Shown here in pieces: positions 11,266-20,077 of a DNA stretch of 64,000 bases. Source of the stretch: Pseudomonadota bacterium. Its GTDB lineage: Bacteria > Pseudomonadota > Gammaproteobacteria > Burkholderiales > Burkholderiaceae_E. A program made the translations under genes and the position numbers. Location: positions 1-64,000 of the forward strand of contig CAUJHG010000009.1 in the NCBI GenBank assembly GCA_963204785.1, written 5' to 3'. Numbering within the stretch: position 1 is the first letter of the stretch; each line of letters starts with the position of its first letter. The notes beneath the pieces are model-generated. The model was not told the DNA's origin and searched no databases. It saw only the letters and a program-made list of their open reading frames with translations.

Positions 11266-12225
11266 ATGAGCGAACCCCGGCTGCACACGCTTCAGGTCAA
11301 CGGCATCACGATGCGCGTCGCCGAGCAGGGCAGCGGCCCGCTCGTGATCTTCTGCCACGGCTGGCCGGAATCCTGGTACTCGTGGAAGCACCAGATGGCC
11401 GCGCTTGCCGCTGCCGGCTGGCGGGCGGTTGCGCCCGACATGCGCGGCTACGGCGGCACCGACGCGCCCGCCGAGGTGGACCAGTACACGCTGCTGCACC
11501 TGGTGGGCGACATGGTCGACCTGGTGCAGGCGCTGGGCGAACGCGAAGCGGTGGTCGTCGGTCACGACTGGGGCGCACCGGTGGCCTGGCACTGCGCGCT
11601 GCTGCGTCCGGACCTGTTCCGTGCGGTGGTGGGAATGAGCGTGCCGTACACGCCGCCGGCACGCATCGACCTGCTCACCTCGCTGTCCAGGCAGGGCATC
11701 GACGACTTCTACATGCAGTACTTCCAGGCGCCTGGGGTCGCAGAGGCGGAGTTCGAGCGCGACGTCGACGCCACGGTACGCCGGATCCAGTTCAGCAGTT
11801 CCGGTGACGCGCCGGAGCGGGCATCCTTCGGCCGTGTCGACTTCGACCGGGGCTTCCTGGCCGGCACCGTCGATCCCGAGACCCTGCCTTCATGGCTCAC
11901 CGAGGCTGATCTTGCGCACTATGCCGGGGAGTTCCGGCGCGCCGGCTTTCGCGGCGGACTGAACTGGTACCGGAACCTGCGCCGCAACCGCGAACTGCTG
12001 ATGCCCTGGCGCGGCTGCCCGGTGCGCCAGCCGTCGATGTTCATCGCCGGTTCGCGCGACGGCGTGATGAAGTTCCCCGCCTCGAAGAAGCAGATCGAGG
12101 CCTTCGCCACCACGCTTCCCGGCATGCGCGGCTGCCACATCGTCGACGGCGCCGGCCACTGGATCCAGCGCGAGCGCGCGGCGCAGGTGAACGCGCTGCT
12201 GCTCGGGTTCCTGCGGGGGCTCTGA
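11266..12225 (+). CDS. Alpha/beta-hydrolase, epoxide hydrolase-like
   Basis: A 319-residue alpha/beta-hydrolase. The oxyanion motif HGWPESWYSW is near residue 31. The nucleophile elbow is GHDWGAP near 101-107 with aspartate in place of serine, which marks the epoxide hydrolase and haloalkane dehalogenase branch. The general-base His is in GAGHWIQRE near 298. Cap-domain tyrosines expected to activate the epoxide oxygen are available in DFYMQYFQ and GLNWYRN, which favours epoxide hydrolase over dehalogenase. No signal peptide. It is probably co-transcribed with the carboxylase gene 69 nt upstream. Confidence 0.88.
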   Translation: MSEPRLHTLQVNGITMRVAEQGSGPLVIFCHGWPESWYSWKHQMAALAAAGWRAVAPDMRGYGGTDAPAEVDQYTLLHLVGDMVDLVQALGEREAVVVGHDWGAPVAWHCALLRPDLFRAVVGMSVPYTPPARIDLLTSLSRQGIDDFYMQYFQAPGVAEAEFERDVDATVRRIQFSSSGDAPERASFGRVDFDRGFLAGTVDPETLPSWLTEADLAHYAGEFRRAGFRGGLNWYRNLRRNRELLMPWRGCPVRQPSMFIAGSRDGVMKFPASKKQIEAFATTLPGMRGCHIVDGAGHWIQRERAAQVNALLLGFLRGL

Positions 12226-12245
12226 GCAGGCGGTGCGGGCGCCGA

Positions 12246-12279
12246 AGCGCCGCGCCGGCGCAAGCCTGTGCGCGGCGCT
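12246..12279. terminator. Hairpin between convergent epoxide hydrolase and flavoprotein genes
   Basis: AGCGCCGCGC (12246-12255) and GCGCGGCGCT (12270-12279) form a perfect 10-bp stem with a 14-nt loop. It begins 21 nt after the plus-strand stop and its far arm touches the stop codon of the minus-strand gene. No T-run. Confidence 0.5.
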
Positions 12280-13634
12280 CAGCGCTCAGCCGCCGCCCTG
12301 CCCGCCGCCAGCAGCACCGGATCCCACACGGGCGAGAACGGCGGCGCGTAGGACAGGTCCATCTCGCCGATCTCCTGCACCGTCATCCGGTTCCACAGCG
12401 CAGTGGCCAGCACGTCGATGCGCTTGCCCGCCTCGGCGCCGCCCACGATCTGCGCACCCAGCAGCCGGCCGCTGCCGCGCTCGGCGACGAGCTTGAGGCG
12501 CATCGGCTGCGCCCCGGGGTAGTAGTGCGCGCGGCTCGAGGCCTGGGTGATCGTCGCGTACGCGTCGAAGCCCGCCGCAGCGGCCTCGCGTTCGCCCAGC
12601 CCGGTGCGGCCGATCTCGAGTTCGCCGAAACGGGTGATCGCGGTGCCCAGCACGCCCTGGAACCCGGCCTCGCCGCCAGCGATCGTGGTCCCCGCGATCC
12701 GCCCCTGCCGGTTGGCGTGCGTGCCCAGCGCGATGACCACCGGGGCGCCGGTGACGCGGTGCCGGGACTCGACGCAGTCGCCGGCAGCCCAGATCCCCGG
12801 CACCGAGGTGCGCATCGCCGAGTCGACGACGATCCCGCCGGCATCGCCGATGCGGATGCCCGCCTCGCGCGCCAGCCCGACTGCGGGCCGCACACCCAGA
12901 CCGACCACGACCAGGTCGGCCGGAATGGTCCCGCCATCGGTGCGCACTGCGCGCACCTCCCCGCCTTCGTGCTCGAAGCCCTGCACCGACAGACCCAGGC
13001 GCAGATCGACTCCGGCCGCACGCATCGCGTCGGCCACCGCGCCGGACATGTCGGCGTCGAGCGTCGCCCCCATCGGCGCCTCCAGCCGCTCGACCACCGT
13101 GACCGACAGGCCGCGCGCGAGCAGACCCTCGGCGACTTCGAGGCCGATGTACCCGGCACCCACCACCACTGCACGCCGCGCGCCCGCGGCGATCCGTGCC
13201 TCGACTGCGGCAGCGTCGTCCAGCGTGCGCAACTGGAACACGCCGGCCGCGTCGGCGCCGGGCCAGGGGGGCATCACTCCGGTGGCGCCGGTGGCGATCA
13301 GCAGCGCGTCCCAGCGCTCGGTGCGCTCGCGGCCAGCCTCGAGATCGCGCACCGTGACCGTGGAGGCGGCCGGATCGATCCCGAGCACCTCGTGCCGGAT
13401 GTGCACGTCGATTCCGCGCGCGCGATGCTCCTCGGGGCTGCGCGCCACGAGCTTCGCTGCGTCGGAGACGAATCCGCCGACCAGGTAGGGCAGGCCGCAG
13501 GCCGCGTAGGAAGTGTGCGCGCCACGCTCGAAGGCGACGATCTCGAGCGCGTCGGGTCTGGCGAGCCGGCGCGCCTGCGCCGCTGCGGACATTCCGGCGG
13601 CGTCTGCGCCGATGATGACGAGTCTGCGGGTCAT
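12279..13634 (-). CDS. FAD-dependent pyridine nucleotide-disulfide oxidoreductase, CoA-disulfide-reductase-like
   Basis: A 451-residue class III disulfide oxidoreductase of the CoA-disulfide reductase / NADH oxidase / NADH peroxidase group. The FAD dinucleotide fold opens at residues 6-16 (IIGADAAGMSAA). A single redox Cys is at 46 in YAACGLPY, as in CoADR and Npx rather than the CxxxxC of glutathione reductase. The second Rossmann motif VVGAGYIGLEVAEG is near 156, and GIWAAGDCVE binds FAD near 285. GAGGAG precedes the ATG at 13634. The substrate may be CoA disulfide, a persulfide, peroxide or oxygen. It lies 49 nt downstream of the dehydrogenase gene on the same strand, so the two form an operon. 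Confidence 0.88.
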   Translation of the reverse strand: MTRRLVIIGADAAGMSAAAQARRLARPDALEIVAFERGAHTSYAACGLPYLVGGFVSDAAKLVARSPEEHRARGIDVHIRHEVLGIDPAASTVTVRDLEAGRERTERWDALLIATGATGVMPPWPGADAAGVFQLRTLDDAAAVEARIAAGARRAVVVGAGYIGLEVAEGLLARGLSVTVVERLEAPMGATLDADMSGAVADAMRAAGVDLRLGLSVQGFEHEGGEVRAVRTDGGTIPADLVVVGLGVRPAVGLAREAGIRIGDAGGIVVDSAMRTSVPGIWAAGDCVESRHRVTGAPVVIALGTHANRQGRIAGTTIAGGEAGFQGVLGTAITRFGELEIGRTGLGEREAAAAGFDAYATITQASSRAHYYPGAQPMRLKLVAERGSGRLLGAQIVGGAEAGKRIDVLATALWNRMTVQEIGEMDLSYAPPFSPVWDPVLLAAGRAAAER

Positions 13635-13683
13635 GTGATGGAACTCCTCGTTCGTGGGCGCCCGTCCCGCGCGGGCCGCACGG

Positions 13684-14826
13684 TCAGCACTGCTGCGGGC
13701 GGATCAGGTATTTCTCGCCGGTTGCGCGACGGCCATAGACGGCGATCGCCTCCAGCGACAGCGCAGCGGCCAGCGAAACCTCGCGCGTGTAGCGGCTCGC
13801 GAAGGTGGTGGCGAGTTCGGCAGCGACGCGCTCGCGCAGCCGCTGCGCCACCTGCGGACCCACGCGCTTCAGGAAGGGGAACAGCAGCCAGCCGCCCACG
13901 CCCCAGGCCATCCCGAAGCTGCGCTCGATCACGGTGGGCGAGCGGTCCAGCGCACCGTACAGGTAGACCTGCTTGTGCACCGAGGATCCGTAGCGGCTGT
14001 ACTCGCGCGCGCTGCGCCCGATCGCCGCCTCCATGCAGGCCAGGATCTGTCCGGCGAGATTGCCGCCCCCGGTGGCGTCGAAGCCGATCGTCGCTCCGGT
14101 GGCGGCGAGCGCGTCGGTCAGTGCCTCGCGAAAGCCCGGTGCGCTGGAGTCGCACACGTGCACCGCGCCCTGCGATCGCAGCAGTTCCACCTGCTGCGGA
14201 CTGCGCACCACGTTGACCAGGCCCACGCCGTCCTTCAGGCAGATCCGGTTGAGCATCTGGCCGAGGTTGGATGCCGCGGCAGTGTGCACCAGCGCGCTGT
14301 GCCCTTCGAGACGCATCGTCTCGACCATTCCCAGCGCGGTCAGCGGGTTGACGAAGCACGAGGCGCCCTCGACCGCGCTGGCGCCCTGCGGCAGCACGAG
14401 ACAGTCGGCGGCCTTCACGCAGCGGTACTGGGCGTACATCGCCCCGCCGATCACCGCGACCACCCGCCCGAGCAGCGCCTGCGCCTGCGGGGCGGCACCT
14501 GCGCGCACCACGGTGCCGGCGCCCTCGTTGCCCACCGGCATCGACTCGTCGAGCCGGCCAGCCATCGCCCCGAGCGCCGCCGCGGAGAGCGGCGCGCTGA
14601 CCACCGGGCGCTGCGCGGTGCCCGACTGCACCGCGCGGCTCATGTCGGCCGCACCGAAGAGCAGGCCCTGGTCCGACGGGTTGATCGGCGCGGCCTCGAC
14701 GCGGATCAGCACCTCGTCGTCCGCCGGCACCGGAACCGGCACCTCGACCAGCGAGAGCTCGAGTTCGCCACTGCTCCTGATCAGGGAGCGCAACTGCAGC
14801 GCAGTCGCCGGGATCGGATCGTTCAC
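13684..14826 (-). CDS. Medium-chain dehydrogenase/reductase (zinc-binding dehydrogenase family)
   Basis: A 380-residue MDR-superfamily oxidoreductase. The N-terminal GroES-like domain shows PINPSDQGLLFG and MPVGNEGAGTV. The C-terminal Rossmann domain has a divergent cofactor loop near AAASNLGQML and the GFDATGGG segment. Structural-zinc cysteines of alcohol dehydrogenases are not obvious, so it looks more like a quinone or enoyl reductase, although annotation pipelines group it with zinc-binding dehydrogenases. It starts at the GTG at 14826, with AGGAG about 8 nt upstream (leader CAGCAGGAGAACACAG). A TATACT sequence on the same strand at 14862-14857 could be its -10 box. Confidence 0.8.
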   Translation of the reverse strand: MNDPIPATALQLRSLIRSSGELELSLVEVPVPVPADDEVLIRVEAAPINPSDQGLLFGAADMSRAVQSGTAQRPVVSAPLSAAALGAMAGRLDESMPVGNEGAGTVVRAGAAPQAQALLGRVVAVIGGAMYAQYRCVKAADCLVLPQGASAVEGASCFVNPLTALGMVETMRLEGHSALVHTAAASNLGQMLNRICLKDGVGLVNVVRSPQQVELLRSQGAVHVCDSSAPGFREALTDALAATGATIGFDATGGGNLAGQILACMEAAIGRSAREYSRYGSSVHKQVYLYGALDRSPTVIERSFGMAWGVGGWLLFPFLKRVGPQVAQRLRERVAAELATTFASRYTREVSLAAALSLEAIAVYGRRATGEKYLIRPQQC

Positions 14827-14978
14827 CTGTGTTCTCCTGCTGTCTGTCGATCGGGGGAGTATAGGCAGGACCACCGGAAGACCATGACCAGGGGCCGACC
14901 GGAAAGGCCGATTCCGCCCGGCCTGCGCGCCGCCTAGACTGGCTCTCAGCCTTCACCTGCGCAGCGATTCCCCGTCCG

Positions 14979-16484
14979 ATGCCTCTCGCCGTCGTCCACT
15001 CCCGCGCCCTGGTCGGCCTGCAGGCACCCGAGGTCTGCGTCGAGGTTCACCTCGGCAACGGGCTGCCCGCCTTCCACATCGTCGGCCTGCCGCAGGCGGC
15101 AGTGCGCGAGAGCCGCGACCGTGTCCGTGCGGCGCTGCTGCACGGCGGCCACGAGTTCCCGAACCGCCGGCTCACGGTCAACCTCACCCCCGCAGACCTC
15201 CCCAAGGACTCCGGCCGCTACGACCTCCCGATCGCAGTGGGAATCCTCGCCGCCAGCGGCCAGCTTCCGCAGCAGGCGCTCGACGAACTCGAACTGGTGG
15301 GCGAGCTCTCGCTCACCGGCGAGCTGCGTCCGATCCGCGGCGCGCTCGCGATGGTGCTGGCCGTGCGCGACGCCGGCCGCCGGCGCCGGCTGGTGCTTCC
15401 CGCGAGTTGCGCCACCGAAGCCGGGCTGGTCCCGGACGTGCACTCGCTGGTCGCCGGATCGCTCGCTGAAGTGTGCGCACACTTGCGTTCTGAAGAGCCA
15501 CTGGAGCTGGTAGGCGACATCCTCCCTGCTGCCGATGCGCAGGGCGGCCCGGATCTTGCCGAGATCCGCGGCCAGTGGTCCGCCAGGCGCGCGCTCGAGA
15601 TCGCCGCCGCCGGCGGACACAGCCTGCTGATGGTCGGCTCGCCGGGCGCCGGCAAGACCATGCTCGCGCAGCGCTTTGCCGGCCTGCTGCCGCCGCTGGA
15701 ACCCGACGAGGCGCTCGAGTGCGCGCTGGTGCAGTCGATCACCGGCGCCTTCGACCCCGCACGCTGGGCGCGCCGCCCCTACCGCGCCCCACACCACACC
15801 GCCTCGGCAGTGGCGCTCGCCGGCGGCGGCAACCCCCCGCGCCCCGGAGAGGTCACGCTCGCGCACCGCGGCGTGCTGTTCCTCGACGAACTCCCCGAGT
15901 TCGACGCCGCAGCGCTCGAGGTGCTGCGCGAACCCCTGGAGTCCGGCGAGATCACGGTCTCGCGCGCCGCGCGCCAGGCCACCTTTCCCGCGCGCTTCCA
16001 GCTGATCGCCGCGATGAACCCCTGCCCCTGCGGGTACGCCGGCAGCCGCCTGCGCGAGTGCACCTGTCCTCCCGAGCGGGTGCTGCGCTACCAGCGCACC
16101 ATCTCCGGCCCGCTGCTCGACCGCATCGATCTGCGCATCGAAGTGGAACCGGTTCCACCCGAGACCATGGATGCCAGCCCCACCGGCGAGCCCACGGCCA
16201 CGGCCCGTGCCCGCGTCGCTGCGGCGATCCTCACCCAACTGCAGCGCCAGCAGCGGCCGAACGCCCTGCTCGGCCCGGCCGAGATCGACCGCCACTGCCC
16301 GGCCACCGCGGCCGCGCGTGCGCTGCTGCGCGCCGCTGCCGGCCGGCTGGGCTGGTCTGCCCGGACCTGGCACCGGGTGCTGCGCGTGGCGCGCACCATT
16401 GCCGACCTCGCCGACACACCGACGATCGACGAGACCCAGGTGGCCGAGGCCATCCAGCTGCGCAGGGCCCTCGGCGCGTGCTGA
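14979..16484 (+). CDS. comM: YifB/ComM family Mg-chelatase-like AAA+ ATPase
   Basis: A 501-residue protein of the YifB/ComM family. ComM is a hexameric helicase that promotes branch migration during natural transformation. The N-terminal ChlI-like domain spans about 1-170 (AFHIVGLPQAAVRESRDRV, the family signature). The AAA+ core has Walker A GSPGAGKTM near 220 and Walker B VLFLDELPEF near 305. The C-terminal helical domain includes RVLRVARTIADL near 470 and ends at a normal length. No clear ribosome site precedes the ATG at 14979. A weak -10 TAGACT at 14935-14940 lies upstream. dprA in the same window is also a transformation gene. Confidence 0.93.
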   Translation: MPLAVVHSRALVGLQAPEVCVEVHLGNGLPAFHIVGLPQAAVRESRDRVRAALLHGGHEFPNRRLTVNLTPADLPKDSGRYDLPIAVGILAASGQLPQQALDELELVGELSLTGELRPIRGALAMVLAVRDAGRRRRLVLPASCATEAGLVPDVHSLVAGSLAEVCAHLRSEEPLELVGDILPAADAQGGPDLAEIRGQWSARRALEIAAAGGHSLLMVGSPGAGKTMLAQRFAGLLPPLEPDEALECALVQSITGAFDPARWARRPYRAPHHTASAVALAGGGNPPRPGEVTLAHRGVLFLDELPEFDAAALEVLREPLESGEITVSRAARQATFPARFQLIAAMNPCPCGYAGSRLRECTCPPERVLRYQRTISGPLLDRIDLRIEVEPVPPETMDASPTGEPTATARARVAAAILTQLQRQQRPNALLGPAEIDRHCPATAAARALLRAAAGRLGWSARTWHRVLRVARTIADLADTPTIDETQVAEAIQLRRALGAC

Positions 16485-16616
16485 GCACCGCCCCCGCAGC
16501 CGCGTCTCGTTCGCACTGCCGCCAGATTTGCCCTGACCCCTCGGCCGGTCCATCATCCGGGATTCATCCCGCCGCAGTTGCCGGCATCCCGAACAACCTC
16601 GAGTGAAGCCACGAAG

Positions 16617-17666
16617 ATGTCGAATTCCCAAGCCAACCTCCCCCTTTCCGGGGTCAAGATCGTCGAACTGCACGCAATCGGCCCGGTGCCCTTCGCCGGA
16701 ATGCTGGCCCGCAACCTGGGCGCGCAGGTGACGCGGGTCTCGCCGCCCACCGACACCAAGCTGGGCGTTGGCGTCGAGAACAAGGCGGACCTGCTCAACG
16801 CAGGCAAGACCGCCGTCTTCACCGACCTGAAGTCGGCCCAGGGACAGGCCGAACTCGACAAACTGCTGGCCGAGGCAGACGTGATGCTCGAGGGCTTTCG
16901 CCCCGGGGTGCTCGAGCGCCTGGGCCTGGCGCCGGACAAACTCCTCGCGAAACACCCGCGGCTGGTGATCGGCCGTCTCTCCGGCTGGGGCACCAAGGGG
17001 GAATACGCCGACCGTGCTGGCCACGACATCAACTACCTCGGGCTGGCTGGCGCGCTGCAGTCGATCGGCGCCGCCGACGCACCGGTCCCGCCGCTGAACC
17101 TGGTCGCCGACTTCGGCGGCGGGGCGATGCACCTGCTGGTCGGCGTCCTCTCGAAACTCGTGCAGCGCTCGGTCAGCGGCAAGGGGGGCGTGGTCGAGAC
17201 CAGCATCCTCGCCGGCACCGTCGGCCTGACCCCGATCTTCTACGGGATGATGTTCGCCGGCATCTGGAACATGCAGCGCGAGAACAACATCCTCGACGGC
17301 GGTCGCCCCTACTACCGCGTCTACAGGACGAAGGACGACAAGTTCTTCTCGGTGGGCGCGATCGAGGCGAAGTTCTACGTGCTGCTGCTCGAGGCGCTGG
17401 GCCTGAAGGGCGAGATCGACCCTGCCAAACAGAACGATCCGTCCACCTTCGAGGCGACGAAGAAGCGCTTCGCCGAGGTGTTCGCCACCAAGACGCGCGA
17501 CGAGTGGGCCGCGATCTGCTCGAAGGTCGACTGCTGCGCCGCGCCGGTGCTCACCTTCGAGGAGGCTGCCCGCGATCCGCACAACCTGGCCAACGGGCTG
17601 TACCGCGCGGATCCCTTCCCGCAGCCGAATCCCGTGGTGAACTTCGATCCGCCCGCCAGGGCCTGA
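16617..17666 (+). CDS. CoA transferase family III (CaiB/BaiF) protein
   Basis: A 349-residue class III CoA transferase or alpha-methylacyl-CoA racemase-type protein. It opens LSGVKIVELHAIGPVPFAGM and has the segment AGHDINYLGLAG near residue 138, where the conserved Asp carries the acyl group in class III enzymes or acts as acid/base in racemases. The spacing resembles AMACR (GHDxNY), which argues for racemase or acyl-CoA handling of branched chains. I took the ATG at 16617 over an upstream ATG at 16578 because the alignment begins there. Ribosome site is weak for both. It converges on the MFS gene with 13 nt between stops. Confidence 0.87.
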   Translation: MSNSQANLPLSGVKIVELHAIGPVPFAGMLARNLGAQVTRVSPPTDTKLGVGVENKADLLNAGKTAVFTDLKSAQGQAELDKLLAEADVMLEGFRPGVLERLGLAPDKLLAKHPRLVIGRLSGWGTKGEYADRAGHDINYLGLAGALQSIGAADAPVPPLNLVADFGGGAMHLLVGVLSKLVQRSVSGKGGVVETSILAGTVGLTPIFYGMMFAGIWNMQRENNILDGGRPYYRVYRTKDDKFFSVGAIEAKFYVLLLEALGLKGEIDPAKQNDPSTFEATKKRFAEVFATKTRDEWAAICSKVDCCAAPVLTFEEAARDPHNLANGLYRADPFPQPNPVVNFDPPARA

Positions 17667-17679
17667 ACGCGCTCCGCGC

Positions 17680-18939
17680 TCAGCCCATCGCTCCCCGCGC
17701 GACCGAAGGTCGCGCCTTCGAGGTGAGCAGCCAGCCAAGGGCCGCCACCTCGAAGACCAGCCAGCACAGCAGCGCGCTGCGGAAGGCCTGCGCACGCTCC
17801 CAGCCCAGGCCCTCGAGCAGGTCGATCGCTGCGCCGAACAGCCACTGGGTGAGGAAGATGCTCGCGAACAGCACCAGGTTCAGCGAGGTGTAGGCCCGTC
17901 CCGCGAGTTCGGGCCGAAACGACAGGCTCACGTGCGTCTGCACGCCGGGGAAGCAGGTGGCCGACAGCGCCAGCGGCACCCAGAGCGCCCAGGCCCAGGG
18001 CGCATCGACCAGCGCGATCGCCAGCTTCATCGACATCATCGCGCCCATGCCGAGCGCCGCGTAGTGCACCATCGACCAGCCCGCGCGCTCGGCCCGCGGC
18101 AGCAGCCAGCTCTGCACGGAGAAGCCGATCACCGACGACAGGCTGAACGCGAACAGCGCCTCCGCGGCACGCGCGACCGACATGCCCGACACCTCGACGA
18201 ACCAGGGGCCCGCCCACAGCGTCTGCAGTGACACGTAGGACGCCTGGGGCAGCACCGCGAGCACCCCGAAGCGCCAGAAATAGGGGTCCAGGAAGATCTC
18301 GCGATAACCGCCGGGCTTCTGCGAGGCCGCCGCGCGCGCTGCGCTGGCGGCAGTTGCCCGCTCCTCGTCGTGCGGCACCAGCCGGAACATCGCGATCGAC
18401 ACCAGCAGCAGCAGCAGCGCCACCGTCCAGAACACGCCGCGCCAGCCGATCAGCGGCAGCATCCGCTGCACCGGCACCGTCGCCGAGAGGGCGCCCGCGG
18501 TGCCGGCCATCAGCATCCAGGCGGTGAGCTGCTGCAGGCGCATCGGCGAGTACCAGAAACGATATCCCTTGAGCGCCGCCATCAGCGCGCCGGCAACTCC
18601 GGCGCCGATCAGCGCGCGCCCGATCCACAGCGCGAGGACGTTCGGAGCAGTCGCGAAGACCGCGCAACCGGTCGCCGACACCAGCAGCAGCCCGGCGTTG
18701 ACGCGTCGCGCCCCGTAGCGGTCCAGCCATATGCCCAGCGGCAGTTGCAGCGTCGAGAAGCCCAGGAAGTAGGCCGCCGACAGCGAGCCGAGCTGCGCAT
18801 TGCTCAGCCCCAGTTCCTGCGTGAGCTCCGGCGCGATAACCGCATTGACCGAGCGCAGCGCGAACGAGAGGAAGTAGCCCGCCGCGAAGCAGGCGAACAC
18901 GACGACCGCCCCGCGGCCCTGCAGGGGATTCGGATTCAA
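17680..18939 (-). CDS. MFS transporter
   Basis: A 419-residue major facilitator with about twelve hydrophobic segments. The A-loop signature between helices 2 and 3 is GIWLDRYGARRV (GxxxDRxGxR type). Acid and polar residues are sparse in the membrane parts, and the substrate is not predictable. No ATG lies near the start of helix 1. The likely start is the TTG at 18939, which overlaps the stop of the upstream lipoprotein gene as TTGA, a translational-coupling arrangement. A GTG a few codons inside is an alternative. Because of the overlap the pair is almost certainly one operon. Confidence 0.85.
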   Translation of the reverse strand: MNPNPLQGRGAVVVFACFAAGYFLSFALRSVNAVIAPELTQELGLSNAQLGSLSAAYFLGFSTLQLPLGIWLDRYGARRVNAGLLLVSATGCAVFATAPNVLALWIGRALIGAGVAGALMAALKGYRFWYSPMRLQQLTAWMLMAGTAGALSATVPVQRMLPLIGWRGVFWTVALLLLLVSIAMFRLVPHDEERATAASAARAAASQKPGGYREIFLDPYFWRFGVLAVLPQASYVSLQTLWAGPWFVEVSGMSVARAAEALFAFSLSSVIGFSVQSWLLPRAERAGWSMVHYAALGMGAMMSMKLAIALVDAPWAWALWVPLALSATCFPGVQTHVSLSFRPELAGRAYTSLNLVLFASIFLTQWLFGAAIDLLEGLGWERAQAFRSALLCWLVFEVAALGWLLTSKARPSVARGAMG

Positions 18940-19481
18940 CGGATGGCCGGTGTCAGGCGGAAGGAATCGAGGAAGGTGCGCACATGGTCGTCGTCGAGCG
19001 CGGGGCCCAGGGCGACCCACTGATAGGCGAGATCCTCGCGCCCGACGAACCCGGCGCGCATCTCGACCGCCGCGCCCTGCGCACGCCCGTCGACGGCCAC
19101 GCGCACGCCCGGCACCTCGCCGCGCACCGCCCCGACCCCGTCGACGACCTGCACGGGCACCGGAACCGCCTCGCGCTCGGTGCCGCCCAGGTTGGCGAGC
19201 ATGCCGGCGCGCATCGCCGCGAGCGCTGTCTCCCGGGTGGCCGGGGAGTCGTCGGGAAGCTGCGCGACCGCGACCGTGAACGAGACCTCGCCGACGCGCG
19301 CACCCTTCATCGTCATCGGCACCTCGAGCTCCTGCAGCCTGATGCTGCGGGTCATTTCGGCAGGCTTGCCCGGCAGCATGACCAGATAGCCCTGCTCGGG
19401 ACTGCGCACCTCGCGCCAGTTGTAGTCGGGTGCGCACGCCGCGGCCAGCAGCGCCACGAGCGCAGTCAGCAGGAATCTCAT
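18936..19481 (-). CDS. Putative lipoprotein of unknown function
   Basis: A 181-residue exported protein. It begins MRFLLTALVALLAAACAP: two residues, a hydrophobic core and a cysteine at 16 preceded by AAA, which fits a somewhat loose lipobox. The mature part opens with DYNWREVRSPEQGYLVMLPGKP, a small strand-rich domain with no cysteines, metal motifs or repeats that I recognise. Similar short proteins in betaproteobacteria carry no name. The 3' end overlaps the MFS start by 3 nt. It is divergent from the DUF1840 gene, with 42 nt between starts, so their promoters must be packed together or overlap the genes. Confidence 0.75.
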   Translation of the reverse strand: MRFLLTALVALLAAACAPDYNWREVRSPEQGYLVMLPGKPAEMTRSIRLQELEVPMTMKGARVGEVSFTVAVAQLPDDSPATRETALAAMRAGMLANLGGTEREAVPVPVQVVDGVGAVRGEVPGVRVAVDGRAQGAAVEMRAGFVGREDLAYQWVALGPALDDDHVRTFLDSFRLTPAIR

Positions 19482-19523
19482 CCGATAATGGTAGCAGTGA
19501 CCCAACCCAGAGGAGAGGCATCG

Positions 19524-19862
19524 ATGATCTACGAATTCAAGTGCCGTGCCACCGGAACGGTGGTGATGACGCAGCAGATCGCCGAGCACATGCTCGGCAT
19601 CATCGGCAAGGAGCCCGCAGCGAAGGGCGTGATCCTTCCGGCGCAGATGCCCGAGGCGATCCGGGCGCTCGAGGCGGCGGTCGAGCTCGATCGCGAGGAG
19701 GAGCGCAAGGCCAGGGAGCACCCGAAGTCCGCCAGCGAGGAAGCAGAACTCGACGACGAGGAGCGTCAGCCGGTGGTCAGCCTCGGACAGCGTGCCTGGC
19801 CCTTCATCGAGATGCTCCGCAGCGCCGCCGCCGCCGACCGCGAGATCACCTGGGGGGTCTGA
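19524..19862 (+). CDS. DUF1840 domain-containing protein
   Basis: A 112-residue protein of the DUF1840 family, a betaproteobacteria-centred family of unknown role. The opening MIYEFKCRATGTVVMTQ, the helix MLGIIGKEPAAKGVILPAQMPEA and the end QRAWPFIEMLRSA are the conserved parts. The middle (about 60-85) is a charged, Glu/Lys-rich linker. It has no signal peptide or membrane segment. AGAGGAGA lies 9 nt before the ATG. A long perfect hairpin follows the stop. Confidence 0.88.
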   Translation: MIYEFKCRATGTVVMTQQIAEHMLGIIGKEPAAKGVILPAQMPEAIRALEAAVELDREEERKAREHPKSASEEAELDDEERQPVVSLGQRAWPFIEMLRSAAAADREITWGV

Positions 19863-19891
19863 GCCCCTGGGGCGGGGTCCGGGCGTACGCC

Positions 19892-19924
19892 CGCGAGCGG
19901 CCGGCAGCCCACCGGCCGCTCGCG
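19892..19924 (+). terminator. 13-bp hairpin terminator after the DUF1840 gene
   Basis: CGCGAGCGGCCGG (19892-19904) pairs perfectly with CCGGCCGCTCGCG (19912-19924) around a 7-nt loop, 30 nt past the DUF1840 stop. A smaller perfect palindrome, GGGCGTACGCCC, overlaps its foot at 19881-19892. There is no T-run. Confidence 0.65.
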
Positions 19925-19953
19925 TCGGTCCGGAAACCCTTTGCGCAACACAG

Positions 19954-19970
19954 TTGCTGCATAGCAGCAA
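19954..19970. promoter_or_regulatory. Palindromic operator-like site upstream of serA
   Basis: TTGCTGC-ATA-GCAGCAA is a perfect 7+3+7 palindrome 108 nt before the serA ATG. Its core CTGC-N3-GCAG equals the binding consensus reported for the polyhydroxyalkanoate regulator PhaR in Paracoccus, but one site proves little. A GATAAT hexamer at 19983-19988 just downstream may be a -10 box, which would put the palindrome over the -35 region, a typical repressor position. Confidence 0.45.
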
Positions 19971-20077
19971 AGCCGGATGGCCGATAATCATCGGTTCGTT
20001 TCCGCTCGCGTTCCGGCTCCGAAACCCGGGCGATCCCATTGCGATCCCGAAGCCACGCGGCCTCGCCGCCCACCGAC

